Assembly (NCBI GenBank): GCA_032622095.1
Contig: CP136068.1
Coordinates: 116,731,509-116,795,508 of the forward strand
Origin: Siphonodentalium dalli
Lineage: Eukaryota > Mollusca > Scaphopoda > Gadilida > Siphonodentaliidae
Length of the DNA stretch: 64,000 nt
Direction: 5' to 3'
Shown piece by piece: positions 1 to 11,537 of the stretch. Under the pieces are notes generated by a model. That model did not search any database, was not told the origin of the DNA, and saw only the letters and a program-made list of their open reading frames with translations. Numbering within the stretch: position 1 is the stretch's first letter; each line of letters begins with the position of its first letter. Both the position numbers and the translations under genes were made by a program.

Positions 1-325
1 TTTTCATCGGGTCAGTTTTTCCACCCAAGGTGATCTTCACCTTGAAACGGGTACCCACAAATTATATATATGTGTGTGTCCTTTATAGACTCGAACCGAT
101 TGAGCTCAAACTTGCTACCTACGGGAAGTGTCATGGACGGGTTAAATTGTGACCCCGACCTGACCTTGAAAATGAACAATTCAAGGTCAAATCGGGTCAA
201 ATTGAAAAACAAAAAATTAAATTAAACTCATTGAAAAACAAAAAATTAAATTAAAAAATAAATAAAAAAAATAAAAAATTGTTATGTTTCTGACGATTGC
301 CGCCAGTGGTGGGCTAGCCTGCTAG
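1..325 (+). mobile_element. Helitron-like non-autonomous element, 3' end (5' end outside window)
   Basis: The right end reads CTAG followed by T, preceded by a weak GC-rich stem, as expected for a Helitron 3' terminus. The body (about 80-210) shares wording with the element at 50264-50935: a 'tagactcgaa' stretch and 'gaccccgacctgacc' followed by 'caaggtcaaatcgggt'. An A-rich run fills 215-285. No Rep/helicase coding is present. The 5' end is not in the window. Confidence 0.55.
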
Positions 326-1211
326 TATACACATATATATATACGGAAGTCTCAAAATATATAGTAGATAACATACAAGACAGATAACTCTATATATTCC
401 ATCTGCGCTCATGCTTTCCGAAGTCCAGTGCTATGAAATTTCACTATTGTTAACCGGCTATTGACTCATGGAAATGTTGGGCCTGCAAAACGCATTATTT
501 TTCAAACTAGCTGGCGACTTTGTGACTTTTGATAGGCGTAACACAGCTTATTGGATAAGCATAGAAAGGCAGTGTAATTCATCGAAATTAATGACAAGTG
601 GTGCAAATTTCAACTTAATGCATAGTTTGTTGTGTTTATCTTTATATACTTTCACAAAATTGGCAGTTTGAACCATGTACCATGGCAAATATTAGCCATA
701 TTTTTACCCGTATAGAACGATTAAATGGGGAGAGAACCGACTCGATCAGGAGAGAACCCAAACAATTATCAGAATTCGCATTTTTTGTCATTGTTATGAC
801 TCGCACAATGAAAGTTTCGTTATTAACATGCCACAGATTGTGATGGAATTGAAAATAACTAATCGAATTATCACTTAGATGCCTCAAAATTGCGTTTTAA
901 CTGTCAAAAAGTCGTGAAAATGTATAATTTTGATCATCAGGAACCGTCACAAATCAATCAAGAACCATCACAAATCGGCGATAGAACGATTTCCGATGTA
1001 ACAGTTCCTACACAGTGGGAAAACATGGATGGCAACGAGTCACTCGTCGCTAATGGTGAATAGGTTTTAAACTCCGTTAATTCGGCGTCCGGAACGCTTT
1101 TATCACTGCAGAATTGTAGCTGAGTATGTTATTTATAGGAAACAGGCGACATATGCCGGGTATTTTGTGTTTAGTGCGTTTATTTGAGATATGTTTGTCC
1201 GGGCACCTGGT
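326..1211. other. Unassigned AT-rich DNA
   Basis: No ORF resembling a known protein, no inverted repeat and no tandem array seen. Short ORFs here (for example 468-671) look random. The only repetition noted is short echoes such as 'agaaccgtcacaaatc'-like strings near 950-985. Confidence 0.5.
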
Positions 1212-1214
1212 TAA

Positions 1215-1871
1215 GTGCCACCGCAGACGCTACGATTAAAATCGTAAGTGGGGAAAATCACAGGTGGAGAAAAGTGACTTGCCTGCAGACGCTACGGTGC
1301 TGCGATGTTTGCGGCTACGATTTTATCCATGTGATCGATCATATGATAGCAAAATGTTATACCACATTCTCCGCATTATGCAACTAAATACATATACATG
1401 GTATGTATCTCAATTTTCTAAACTAACAAGTTGATTTTGAAAGTTCACATGAAATTGAATATTTTTTTATTTTGATATTGTTGTACATGTCAACTCAACA
1501 GGCTCAGCTGCCCCAATTGAATTTCAACAATTGCGGCAGCCCTCTACTCCATGCCTGATATGTGGTATAGGCCTGCACTCCCTGCCGTGCCACATCTCCA
1601 CCAATGTGGTCTCGTTTTTGTAAGTGCAAGAAGTTTGTAAACTTTGCGCCATTTTTGAATGTTTTCTTTCCGTGGTATTTACAACATGACCAGTACGACA
1701 GTGGTCATGTGACCGCTATGATCGCGCGCATTGCCAAGGTCACGCCACAATTTTCCTGGTAAAATCAAACAGTGCTTGATCGCTACGATTTGGTCGTGGG
1801 CATGCGCATTGGATGCTTCCTCCTATGATTTTCCCCACTTACGATTTTAATCGCAGCGTGTGCGGTGGCAC
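1215..1871. mobile_element. PIF/Harbinger-like MITE, 657 bp, TAA target duplication
   Basis: The termini are inverted repeats of about 50 bp with about three differences by eye. Each begins GTGCCACCGCA and runs into ACGATTTTAATCG-type sequence and a 'gtggggaaaatc' block. TAA flanks both ends (1212-1214 and 1872-1874). A 3-bp TWA duplication is the rule for PIF/Harbinger elements, so the superfamily call is inference from TSD and structure. The interior has no transposase and includes a second partial copy of the 'cagacgctac' end sequence near 1285. Confidence 0.7.
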
Positions 1872-1874
1872 TAA

Positions 1875-2229
1875 GCCTGCATAACTTGTGTATATTATAT
1901 TAAGATACTGATTTATAAACTTGATTAAACCCTTATTTTGGGACTTTATGTCCAGTAACTGTTGTCCCACAGCAAATTTAATGATGTACGTGGCATGTCA
2001 TTGTCAGATTCCACATCATCATCATCACCGGGCACATATGTTGCCATGAAGTTTCCCCAAGCCACGGCATTGCTGTATAAATAATCATATTGCTGTGGTC
2101 ACTTTTGAGGACTGGTTGTGGCATTGGATCAAACTGTAGCTGATATGATGGTCATATAATAAAGTACTGTACGAGTACAGCCTGGCAAAATTGACTTTCA
2201 ACTTCCAAGGTGATGGTCACAAGGTGAAT
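1875..2229. other. Unassigned DNA
   Basis: No coding sequence recognised. Contains a short cat/atc run near 2015 and a stretch near 2200 that leads into the tRNA-like sequence downstream. No inverted or tandem repeat of note. Confidence 0.4.
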
Positions 2230-2345
2230 CTTTAATTTCTAATTCGCAGTTATTCGGCCGACTCACGCCACGGACTCAGGCTCCACTCACGCCAGTCACG
2301 GGCCACTGTGACACTAACCAACTGAGCTATCAGCTCTGCCCGAAC
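2230..2345 (-). repeat. tRNA-like/SINE fragment
   Basis: Read on the minus strand, 2345 downward gives an A-box-like TAGCTCAGTTGG followed by TTAG, as at the start of many tRNAs and tRNA-derived SINEs. A good B box is not found at the expected distance; instead there are two 'ggcgtgagt'-type repeats. It is therefore either a SINE head with a decayed B box or a tRNA pseudogene. No cloverleaf could be drawn. Confidence 0.35.
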
Positions 2346-2767
2346 TAAATATTATATAGATAAAATTAGTTCGTGTGTGAACCAATTTTCGTTACAAAAA
2401 TGGTATTATAAGAAGGTAATTTTCATACCAAAAGAGGGTATTTGTTCTGTTGCTTCCGCGTTTCTACCGGAAGCGGGTGTATTCGATCAAAAATCTTATC
2501 GAAACTATTTGGTAACTGATTAGTGCAATAGACCAGGGTGAGAAATCGCAACCCAGGATGTCATATTTTGAGTACAATCTGGGTACGATTATGTCATTGC
2601 AGCAAAGCTTTGGGCGGAGGTTGGGGTGATAATTACAGTTAGAATGCCTCGCGACCTGTGACTGGATGATGTCTGCAGTCAGTTTAGATTTGAAGATTTT
2701 AGGGTCGGGTAGTACCTGTAAGGTTAATGCTGAAAAAACTCAAATACAATATATACCTCGTCGATAT

Positions 2768-3364
2768 GGTATCTGGAGAAGACGGCCCCATACGAAGACG
2801 GCCCCACGCGAAGTCGGCCCCGTTAATTAGTAGGGATTAAATCGGCTTCATTTTAATGAGATAGTGTTTATGTTGGCTAATTATGAGGCCCCCAACTTAA
2901 ATTTGGTTGAGTTAGTGTAGTGTTTGTGTAGGCTGATTATGAAGTCCGCAGTCTTTTCTTAATTATAATAATAACAAAATGATCTTAAGAACACTTACGT
3001 GGAGTCACTGACAGCGGCTCAGTTATAAAAATATGATAGTTGCCGTATATAAGGTTAGCCCAGCTAGATATATCCGATTTCCATACCGAAGACCACAAAA
3101 TAGCTACCAAATTCAGACACATCAACTTACTTCAATGTTTGGGAAAACTTTCGAACGAATCATCAGCACTAGTATACCAACCCATTTAGATAAGTCTTAT
3201 TATTTTTCGCTCAGTTTTAAATTCCCGCTTTGTCATTATCATTATTATCAGTTTCATATTTCATATCATAAAATAAATAAAGAATGATTTTTGAACAAAG
3301 GTTTTGCCATATATGGGGCCGACTTCTCTGGGGCCGACTTCGCGTGGGCCGACTTCTCCTGTAT
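2768..3364. mobile_element. Mutator-like (MULE-type) MITE, 597 bp, 10-bp target duplication
   Basis: An exact 10-bp direct repeat TCGTCGATAT lies at 2758-2767 and 3365-3374. Inside it, the ends are inverted repeats built from degenerate repeats of a short unit (GAAGTCGGCCCC): three units at the left end (about 2780-2822) and three at the right (about 3313-3357). TSDs of 9-11 bp with repetitive TIRs fit Mutator-like elements. That assignment is inference; no transposase is present. The ORF at 3033-3287 has no recognisable domain. Confidence 0.65.
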
Positions 3365-3443
3365 TCGTCGATATATAGGCCTACAAGTTTCACCAATATA
3401 GCCATAGATGATAGAACATAATTAAATTAATGAATTAACAAAA

Positions 3444-4180
3444 ACCATGGACCCGACGGTATACCAGCACGTATTCTAAAAGAAACTGAAAACGAAATAA
3501 GCAATCCACTAGGCCTATATGTATCTTATTCAACCGGTCCATATCAGAAGGGAAAATACTATACTCGCATACATTTGGAAGATATATAGCAGATGTGATA
3601 TGCATCTTCAAGAAATGTTTGAAATAAAACCCTAGCAACCATCGTCCTGTTAGTCTCACATGCATTTTATGTAAAGTTTTAGAATCGTTCATCAGCAGTT
3701 CAATACATGGAGGAATACAATGTATTTTTAAAATTTTAACACGGATTTTTAATCGAATATTTCTTCCATCTGGTCACAAAACTTGACGAAAATGAGCCAG
3801 TTGATGCGATTTATTTTGATTTTCGAAAATCGTTCGATGCCGTGTCCACGAGAGATTGTTAATGAAAATCAAAACCTACGGAATACAAAATAACATATGC
3901 GATTGGACAAGAGATTTTCTTGCAAACAACGCGTGTTCTTGTCGGTGACCATTATTCTCAGTGGAAATATGTTACCAGTGCTGTGCCTCAGGGATCCGTG
4001 CTAGTTCAAATTCTATGCATTATTTTCATCAACGATCTACCAGAAAGTGTTCATTGTTTCTGCGAAACATTTGCCGACGACACGAAGTTAGTTGGGAATC
4101 CTAGAAGTGAAAATATTCAGAGCGACATCTAAGCGGTATGCAAATGATCGTTGGCGGCCATGTTATGCTTTTAACAAATT
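3444..4180 (+). pseudogene. Non-LTR retrotransposon reverse transcriptase, fragment with frameshifts
   Basis: Pieces of an RT domain occur in order in different frames. GPDGIPARI (near 3449) is the usual start of the RT palm region. A block with NHRPVSLTCILCKVLESFI follows (about 3635-3695), then DAIYFDFRKSFDAVS (about 3803-3845), then VPQGSVL (about 3985), and FADDTKLVG (about 4069-4095), which carries the catalytic aspartate pair of the Y/FADD box. Stops and frame changes separate every block, so it is dead. The motif wording resembles CR1/jockey-type LINEs, but clade assignment needs a tree. Endonuclease and C-terminal parts are absent. It is a different family from the LINE copies at 14.6 and 26.2 kb. 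Confidence 0.75.
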
Positions 4181-5770
4181 TGGAGGAAAACATTGACAGC
4201 TCCCATCTAGAGGTAGGCCTACCCACAGATCCATATGAAGTGACGATCGGCTGAGGGATGTGCCAACACGTTTTTTTATGGGCACGTATGATGGGGTGGG
4301 TGGGTGGTCAAGGGGTCCCAAAAGCATTTTTTCCGCAACTCACAAAAAGATTTCCTCTATTTCTTTTTACCATTTAGGAATAATGTTAGTTAATATCCAT
4401 ATTACTTGCAAACAGTCATTACTTAGTACCTTGTTTTAAATAACTGTCACTATAAATCCATTCACACTTAAAACTCATGGATAAAATTGCATAAGCAATC
4501 ACTATCGTATCAAATTGAACAATAGTATACAACCTGTAATAGAATATAAGAACAGTTATGTATCTGGCTGTTACAGGGTTTATATTAAGTTGATTAGTTC
4601 ACTCAATGAAAAGAGAAGGTAATTATAATATAAACAAGAACAATTGTCACAAAGATAACTTGTTTTTAGCATAATTCATTTGTAAAACAAAAGTTTTACA
4701 AATAGATATGAAATCCTTTGGCATAGATATCAGCTGTAAAACTGAGAAAATAAGTGGACAGATCATCACAGAAAACTACTAAAATTCCAACTTGTAAACT
4801 AGTGAAATTTCAGCTTCACCATAACGCTAAATATAATTAAATACATGCACCGCATATGAACAGCACAATCAGTAACATCTTTTTCCAATAAAATATATGG
4901 CACTTATATTTAGATTCCACGCTTAAATAAACACGTTTGAGTCAGTGGTCTAAATTAGAAATACAAAAATGTAATAAAACAGCTCTATGAAACGGTACCA
5001 TATCATCATCATCATAATCAACGGAACAAGTCCTAATACTTCTAGTTCCGGTAACATTTACATATTGTTTAAGAATAATTACATTATCATACAAGAGAAT
5101 CATCAAAGTCGTATCTCATATCATAAAAATGTGAGTCTATATATGTTTTAAACAGTTCTATACTGCCAGCGGGCTATTTTGGCAATCAAAATATGTAATT
5201 ACTAGACCTGAAACAATCATTGGATACGCCCCTGTATTCTATATACCTTAATTTTAACCTTTGACATTGATACTAGTGTCGAAGGTCATAATTAAATAGT
5301 ACTCAAGATTCATGAACATTTCCCACAATACCTTGATCCATATAAATGCGTTTCGCGCCCAAATCTCATTCATATCGACTCGACATTTCGAACTGTAAAC
5401 ATTGGCAAATTTTTTTTCCCACCCTCCCATCCCTATATATATTAAACTGCGGGAGGCATTATTATTCCTTATATAAATGGTAATAGGCTTACATATAAGA
5501 TTAATGTTGAGATAATTTCGTTTGTATAAAGCCTTAGACTAACATGTAAAAGCTTAAAGTGGGTTTGAATGAAACATAATGATATCTAGTATATGGCTAT
5601 GAATTGAATAATTTATTTTATAATTTATTATTGTATAGTCAGATAGCTATCTGTGATAGCGAATAACTTCATGTTTTGTAAAGCGGTTGAGAATCACAAT
5701 CATTATCATAATTCATGGGTATATGGATGAGTGTATGTGCAATAGTGAGAGTAAGGAGAGTGTAAGTATT
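4181..5770. other. AT-rich DNA, nothing recognised
   Basis: No coding signal. Two minor items: a 'ggggtgggtgggtgg' stretch near 4293 resembling those at 6370 and (reversed) 44245, and a 25-27 bp perfect hairpin ATTTGTAAAAC/GTTTTACAAAT near 4678-4704. A short catcatcatcat run lies near 5003. No long repeats were found. Confidence 0.5.
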
Positions 5771-5775
5771 CATAT

Positions 5776-6128
5776 TTATTCATATGTTATTATTGGAGAT
5801 TTTATCTCAATAAATAATATTATTGCCAAAGTAGTCTTGTTATTACACACCTGAAGTCCTATATATCTTAAGTGAAGGGTGTGGTAATTAGAAACTATGA
5901 AATCTGGTAGTGAATTCCAATGTGGGATAACACTATTCGTAAAGTAGAATTTTCTCGTGTCCTTTTTAACCACTTTCTGTTGTAATTTCTGCTCATGCCC
6001 TCTGGTATTGGTGCTCAGGCTCTTTTGAAATAACTGATAAGGGTCCAAGTTATAGTGTCCATTCATCATTTTGCACATTTCAATGAGATCCCCCCCTGAA
6101 TCTTCTGAATTTGAGTGACATTACGTTC
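5776..6128 (-). pseudogene. Non-LTR retrotransposon ORF2 C-terminus fragment
   Basis: On the minus strand an open stretch of about 115 codons reads GGDLIEMCKMMNG, NLDPYQLFQKS, NTRGHEQKL, then RKFYFTNSVIPHWNSLPD. This order (GDLIE..K...G; a DP..LF; TRGH..KL; R..FF.N.VI..WN.LPD) is the well-known tail of CR1/jockey-type LINE ORF2 proteins, downstream of the RT domain. The RT domain itself is missing upstream (6129-6300), so this is an orphan 3' fragment, as expected for a 5'-truncated insertion. The reading frame is intact across the fragment, suggesting it is younger than the fragment at 3.4-4.2 kb. Confidence 0.75.
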
Positions 6129-6299
6129 AGTCTTATAATGCGTTGCCGATAAGGCAAATTTCTCACAAGTGACTGTATTCATTTACAGATTAGTAGTTGA
6201 CTAACTTCATACACAAATCTCCTGCATTAATAGCTAGAATATGAGATACATGTGTCTTTAAATATAGTATTTTTTTGCTCTCGTAAATGCTTGTGTTCG

Positions 6300-6690
6300 T
6301 GCTACTGGGGGGGGGGGGTGTCAACAAAATGCTGGAACAAAATTAGTAAAAACGAGAATAAAATTGGGTCACGGGGTGGGTGGGTTCCAAAAATGGTCAA
6401 AAGCAAAAAATGATGAGATGTGCCTGAAAACTGAAAAACAAATCGACACCCACCCCCCCCCCCCCCCCGCGTAACTCTGAAAAAGATTAATGGATGAAAC
6501 CCGCTGTCTGTCAATACTCTTGCCTCCATGTTGGTTCATCGACATGCTGAAGATCATTAAAATCCGAATGACGATGACCAAGATATACAGCTTCAAAGTT
6601 GTTACGGCCGGACGGCAAGACGGACTCACGGTATCAATCTTTATCCCCGCCAAACTTCGTTTGCGGGGGGGGGGGGGGGTGTAATACAAA
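6300..6690. repeat. G- and C-homopolymer cluster
   Basis: Long homopolymers of G (near 6307 and 6665) and C (near 6453) occur in under 400 bp, along with 'ggggtgggtgggtt'. ORFs here encode only glycine or proline runs and are artefacts. Similar tracts recur at 25766, 30150, 37027, 44288, 63127 and 63436. Confidence 0.6.
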
Positions 6691-7182
6691 AACACTTCCC
6701 AGTCGTCTACAGGTGCGTATGCCGTACGGAATGCGTTAAGAGTAAATATTCATTTATAATTATGATAATATAGCATCGACATCAATTTATCACCAATTTA
6801 ATAACCAGTTGAGTGAGTTTTCAAATCGTACCGCGAATTGACAGAACGACCATGTTTACCTATACTATAGTATACCGACGATCATTCGACGACACACTTC
6901 GCGTCCAACATGAGTGAGTACGTTGTTGGTTACAAAAACATAGTCTCAACACAATGGGGTGTTGCATTAGACACTTACCAAACTTGCCGGTAATCTCAAA
7001 CTGAAAGCAGCGCCCCCTTGGTAAGTCGACTGAGTGTGACGAGGGAGAGAACTCTATCCGTGAGGTAGTGCCATAGATGAAGGAAGGATAATACGTCAGT
7101 CGACGTCATTTGATGGGCCAATCGGTAACGCACTCCGATTCTGTCCGCCATTGCTAAAGGTAGTTCAACTCCGATTGGCTGC
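6691..7182. other. Unassigned DNA
   Basis: No recognisable gene. A weak tRNA-like stretch near 7110-7185 is discussed under rejected items. Confidence 0.4.
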
Positions 7183-8108
7183 GGACACACGTACCACAGT
7201 TTCGATGGCATAGTAGGTGTGACAATTAATTATGGTGGAGTTTGGTGACAATTGGCTAACATAATTTATATGTCATAGGAAGTCATGTCGCCCACCGCAT
7301 ATTCACACAGTGAGTCGACTGACCAATTAACCCATTGCGTTTCACCGAGGTTGATCTCTACTCATTACGTTTAGCCACATTGTATTCTCTACGATACCTA
7401 AAATTGCACGATCGATCGTCCATAATTGTGTTTGAACCTATTCGCTCACATATCAAGTGGCATGTTTTTTATTGATATGAGCTGAATACATATTTATCTA
7501 CTTATATTATTTTCACGCGTATTAAGTCAGTTCCCCAATTGCGTGTTTTATTTTGCGACGTTAAATTCTACGCATAATTAGGCTAACATCATGTGGACAG
7601 ATGCAGCTGTATCGGAATTGTTGGAAGCCATGCAGATAAGAGAAAGTACATGGAATAAACAAAGCGACTTATATACAAGGATCTAAACAAGAAAAAGCTG
7701 ATCGGTCGTATATGTGAACGCGACATAACACTTATAACTGATCGCAATGTTTGACCCACTTGTATATATGCTGAGAAATTACACCGGTGATTTGTTCTTA
7801 GTAAGAACAATCATGACTGTTGACAGAAACAAGGTATTCATTAAGTTATCAAGTGGACTTGTGTGTTATCATTAACATATAACATTGCGCGTTGAGTAAA
7901 GCTCAACAGCGACAAGACATTCGGTTAGATCAATCATTGAGATGTCGATCTCGACGCTGATAGAGCTTGGAAAAGACTCATTGTGTGAATGTGCGGCGGG
8001 CGACATGCCTCGATATGGCACAGAAATATGACGACCAAGTGTCACCAATATTGCACCATAATTAATTGTCACACCTACTATGCCATCGAAACTGTGGTAC
8101 GTGTGTCC
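7183..8108. mobile_element. Inverted-repeat element, about 926 bp
   Basis: The ends are inverted repeats of about 65-70 bp (7183-7250 and 8041-8108), starting GGACACACGTACCACAG and including TAGTAGGTGTGACAATTAAT. The interior is non-coding. No convincing target-site duplication abuts the ends, so superfamily is not assigned. It could be a MITE whose true ends lie slightly outside, or two inverted copies of a smaller repeat. Confidence 0.5.
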
Positions 8109-8737
8109 TAATCAAAACAGTGCTTTCTCGTCGCAATAAAAAGAGAAAACTCTGGCGTCTATTGCAGCTGAATTAATTGTACACCAACTGTCATGAATTA
8201 TCAGAATCTCACGTTTCCAAGGGTGTCCGTTGGGGAGTCAGAAAGGTGAGTTTTTATGCCGTTTGAGACAATTTTTGTAATACTAATAAACAACACGACA
8301 TTCTGTATTCTATTTTTGTCATTTTCACCTGGATGAAGACTGAAGTTATGTTAGTAACGACTTTCAAAATGAAATTAATTTAATAGATCTCACCATTCAT
8401 GATTGCATTGGTAATTTGAATATCATGTATACCGGGTACCGACCCAAGCGTGTTTTACGGAAGAAATATTTCAATGACAGCTGTCATATTTCAAGAATTC
8501 CATGTGACTGCCAGGTGTGATCAGGTGTACTACAGCAATAATTTTGAAATGAACAGTCAAAACAATTCACCAATTTGGCAGTTTACATGTCCTACTCCTA
8601 GATTCTAATTGTAGTGATCATACTATTCATAGTTTGACTTGTTTTCATGTCCACTTTTTGTAATATATAACATTTGTTGATAAACATATTTTTCATATAA
8701 ATGATAATCATAATTCATGTGTCTTTTGATCATTAGA
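8109..8737. other. Unassigned DNA
   Basis: No ORF, repeat or motif that I can assign. Confidence 0.4.
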
Positions 8738-8744
8738 CTCACAT

Positions 8745-9409
8745 CAGGGTTTCCGCTAGGGGTAGGGGAATGGGGCCGGTAGCCGTCAAGGGGAAAAATC
8801 CAGGTAAAAGTAGCCTGTTTTACTTTTAGCACTGGTTGAACTACTTTCGTTATATCGGCCAATAGAATCGTGTGAGAGTAGAAACGGCAGATTGTTTTGT
8901 TCCATTTCTGCCCAAGTGCCAAGCTATCAAACCTTATACATGTACCTGTAACTTTAAAACTAGTAAATTTATTAGATATATATTAATTTACGAAGTACAT
9001 GTACAGAAAAACCAGTAATTTTAATCCCGAGTTAAACGTGCTCGTTAATGTTAAAAGACTCACTGTGGAAGACACAGCAGATGTTTCGGATGCATAACGT
9101 AATCGGAATATATTAAGGCTGATTACATACAACCGCAACGTAACTAACCGACCTCAAAGGCATAGCTCCTAGCGATGTCAGTTCTGATCACTTCCTGTTT
9201 CAATTTAACAACGCGTTTAGAGTGTACACTCACAAGATATAAAATAAATTCACCTTTTAAAATTCCTTAGTACTATTCCAACAAAAGTTTTAAACATCTT
9301 TATACCTTTATAGACATGCAGTATGTCCTGGGGTATGGCAGGAGGGGAAAACTTGGCGAGGGGAACGGGGCCGTCAAGGGGACCCTGTGCCGGTATAACG
9401 GAAACCCTG
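8745..9409. mobile_element. hAT-like MITE, 665 bp, 7-bp target duplication
   Basis: Ends are a short perfect inverted repeat CAGGGTTTCCG, flanked by direct repeats CTCACAT at 8738-8744 and 9410-9416. A subterminal 'ccgtcaagggga' occurs near both ends in direct orientation (about 8786 and 9371). Termini beginning CAGGG are typical of hAT elements, though those usually make 8-bp duplications; here 7 bp match exactly. No transposase is present. Confidence 0.6.
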
Positions 9410-9416
9410 CTCACAT

Positions 9417-11526
9417 AGTATACTCACATTCATAATGTTAATAAATGACACTGAGACTGCGTGGGCATTAATTATAATGTATACAAGTACTGGTCAGCTA
9501 TGTTGAAATATATCATTAGCCTTATTTATTATTATATTTATAGCAATAGCATTATTTTTGTATAATTTATACTGCTATCATAAAGAGCCTAAGAGGTATG
9601 AACAACTGAATATTACATGGTTTGCCAATGTAGGCACTGGTGAGTGGTGTGTACTGCATGGGAAATATCCCAATATAACATATTTCATACCTGTAACCTG
9701 TAAATTATTTATAAATTAAAATTAAATGCTTCGAATTCTGTATTATTTCAGGAAGTGGACAGATCTATACCGTATGCCAATGCCAATGGCAACACCTTAA
9801 TGATATTGGTGGGTCACAAAGTGATGTGTGCAACATGCATGAGCCGAAAATAATCCAGATGAGACAAAATGAGATGCAGAATGCAAGGATGTGTTCAAGA
9901 TAAAGAAGGAATTGAACTATACTTGTGCGAAAATCCTGGATAAAAAGTAGCTGATGTCTTATTGACTGTCAAGGAAAGAGCCACAAATGATACACATTTA
10001 TAAGTTCATCATTAAATTAATTATAGATTTCAAACATTGTCTCTCCATCACATGGTACTTATCCATACTAATTAAGGCAACACCCAGGTTCATTTGCAGA
10101 TTGTGTGTCCCTCCAGTCTGAAAAAAGTATCCTCTAGGCTAGTAGCTCCCAATAGCATGCATGATCCCATTCAGCTTTAGTAACTGTAATTCTCCAATGT
10201 AAATGGACTATAAATAAGTATGTTATCTTACTAGTATATTTTACAAATTGTACCATAATCATTAACTATTTTATTACTGTATGGAGTATCTCGCTCAGTT
10301 TTAAAGTACCGGTAGCCTATACAATTAACTGTTCTTCGTTGATATCTATTTTAATATCATGGTGGACAGAGATACCCTTTATATTCATGTTTAGGTTAAT
10401 TCATATAATAAGACCACATACACACTGGCACATGTTTGTTGAAACACCCTACTGTGACCCAAATATACAAAAGAATCATGGAACTCAAATAAATAATCAT
10501 TGGTTATTCATTTATGTATATAAACATGATTTATATGTCTGTTTTTATAAGATGAAATTAATTACTATGAGACATTAAAGGACATGTTTATAATACTCGT
10601 ATATGTTAGAATACAAGACAGAATGAGGTGCAGTGGTCCTGTGACATTTATTTTATTTTACGGGAAATTATTTTATTTTTTATATATATACCGGTATATA
10701 TAAAAGTTAAAAAGTTCCCGGTTGAATCGGGCTAGTGATTCAACTGTGGAGGACATGAGACTCATATATGTCCATTGATTAATTTCATCAACGTACGTGT
10801 GTACGTTTATGAGAAAAATCACTCTGAATTATGTGCTTCAGTATACCTCCAATACTTACATGTGCGCCAGCTGATCTAGGAAAACTACAAAACTAAATCC
10901 CCACTACACGTAAGAAATCAGATCATCTAATACTTGCACAGGTTGCACTAGCTGATCGAGGAAAATTACGAAACTAAATCCCCACAACACGTAAGAAATC
11001 AGAGTAAATAAACCTGGACGCAAAATACGCACAACTTGCCACAAGAGAGTTTGATTTAGCGCAGTAATTGACGTCGAATTACGGACACTTTCCATTCCAG
11101 AAAATGCATATCACGGACCAAATCGTATTTAGTGGCATTAATTAAATGTCACATTGAAAGCATTATGATTAAAAGTTAATATAAAGTACTTTATTACGAG
11201 TATTTCTTCACAACCGTACACGAACCCTATGTAAATATAACGTAAAATTATCTCCCCCTACTTTTCTGAACTACCTTAACGCTTGAGGGCCAAAGCAATG
11301 GCGACGTCCAGTAGCGTTACAGATTGATAACCATGAGTGCGACGTCTATCCTATTTTTAGTCTATGGTAGTGCGGTAATCCGCATAACACACAATTATGT
11401 GACTGCAAACTCAGAATATAAATTGATAGCAATTCTGAAAGAATATTTCATTAACAAGCAACATAAAACCACCCCTACTGATATAAAGTACTCCTCCCTG
11501 ATTACCAACATGTACTCTTAAAAGTT
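9417..11526. other. AT-rich DNA with one small tandem duplication
   Basis: No protein-coding signal. A unit of about 54 bp ('agctgatc.aggaaaa...' to 'agaaatcag') occurs twice at 10869-10921 and 10950-11003, 81 bp apart. A small dyad around ACCGGT flanked by ATAT runs lies near 10690. The ORFs at 10339-10578 and 11324-11521 have no recognisable features. Confidence 0.45.
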
Positions 11527-11537
11527 ATATTCAAAGT

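Noticed and set aside
6302-6695. ORFs rich in Gly and Pro as genes
   Set aside because: They are produced by homopolymer G/C tracts on both strands and share no domain.
7105-7190. tRNA gene suggested by GGGCCAATCGGTAACGC and AGTTCAACTCC
   Set aside because: The boxes are imperfect and I could not form acceptor or anticodon stems; a tRNA scan would be needed to revive it.
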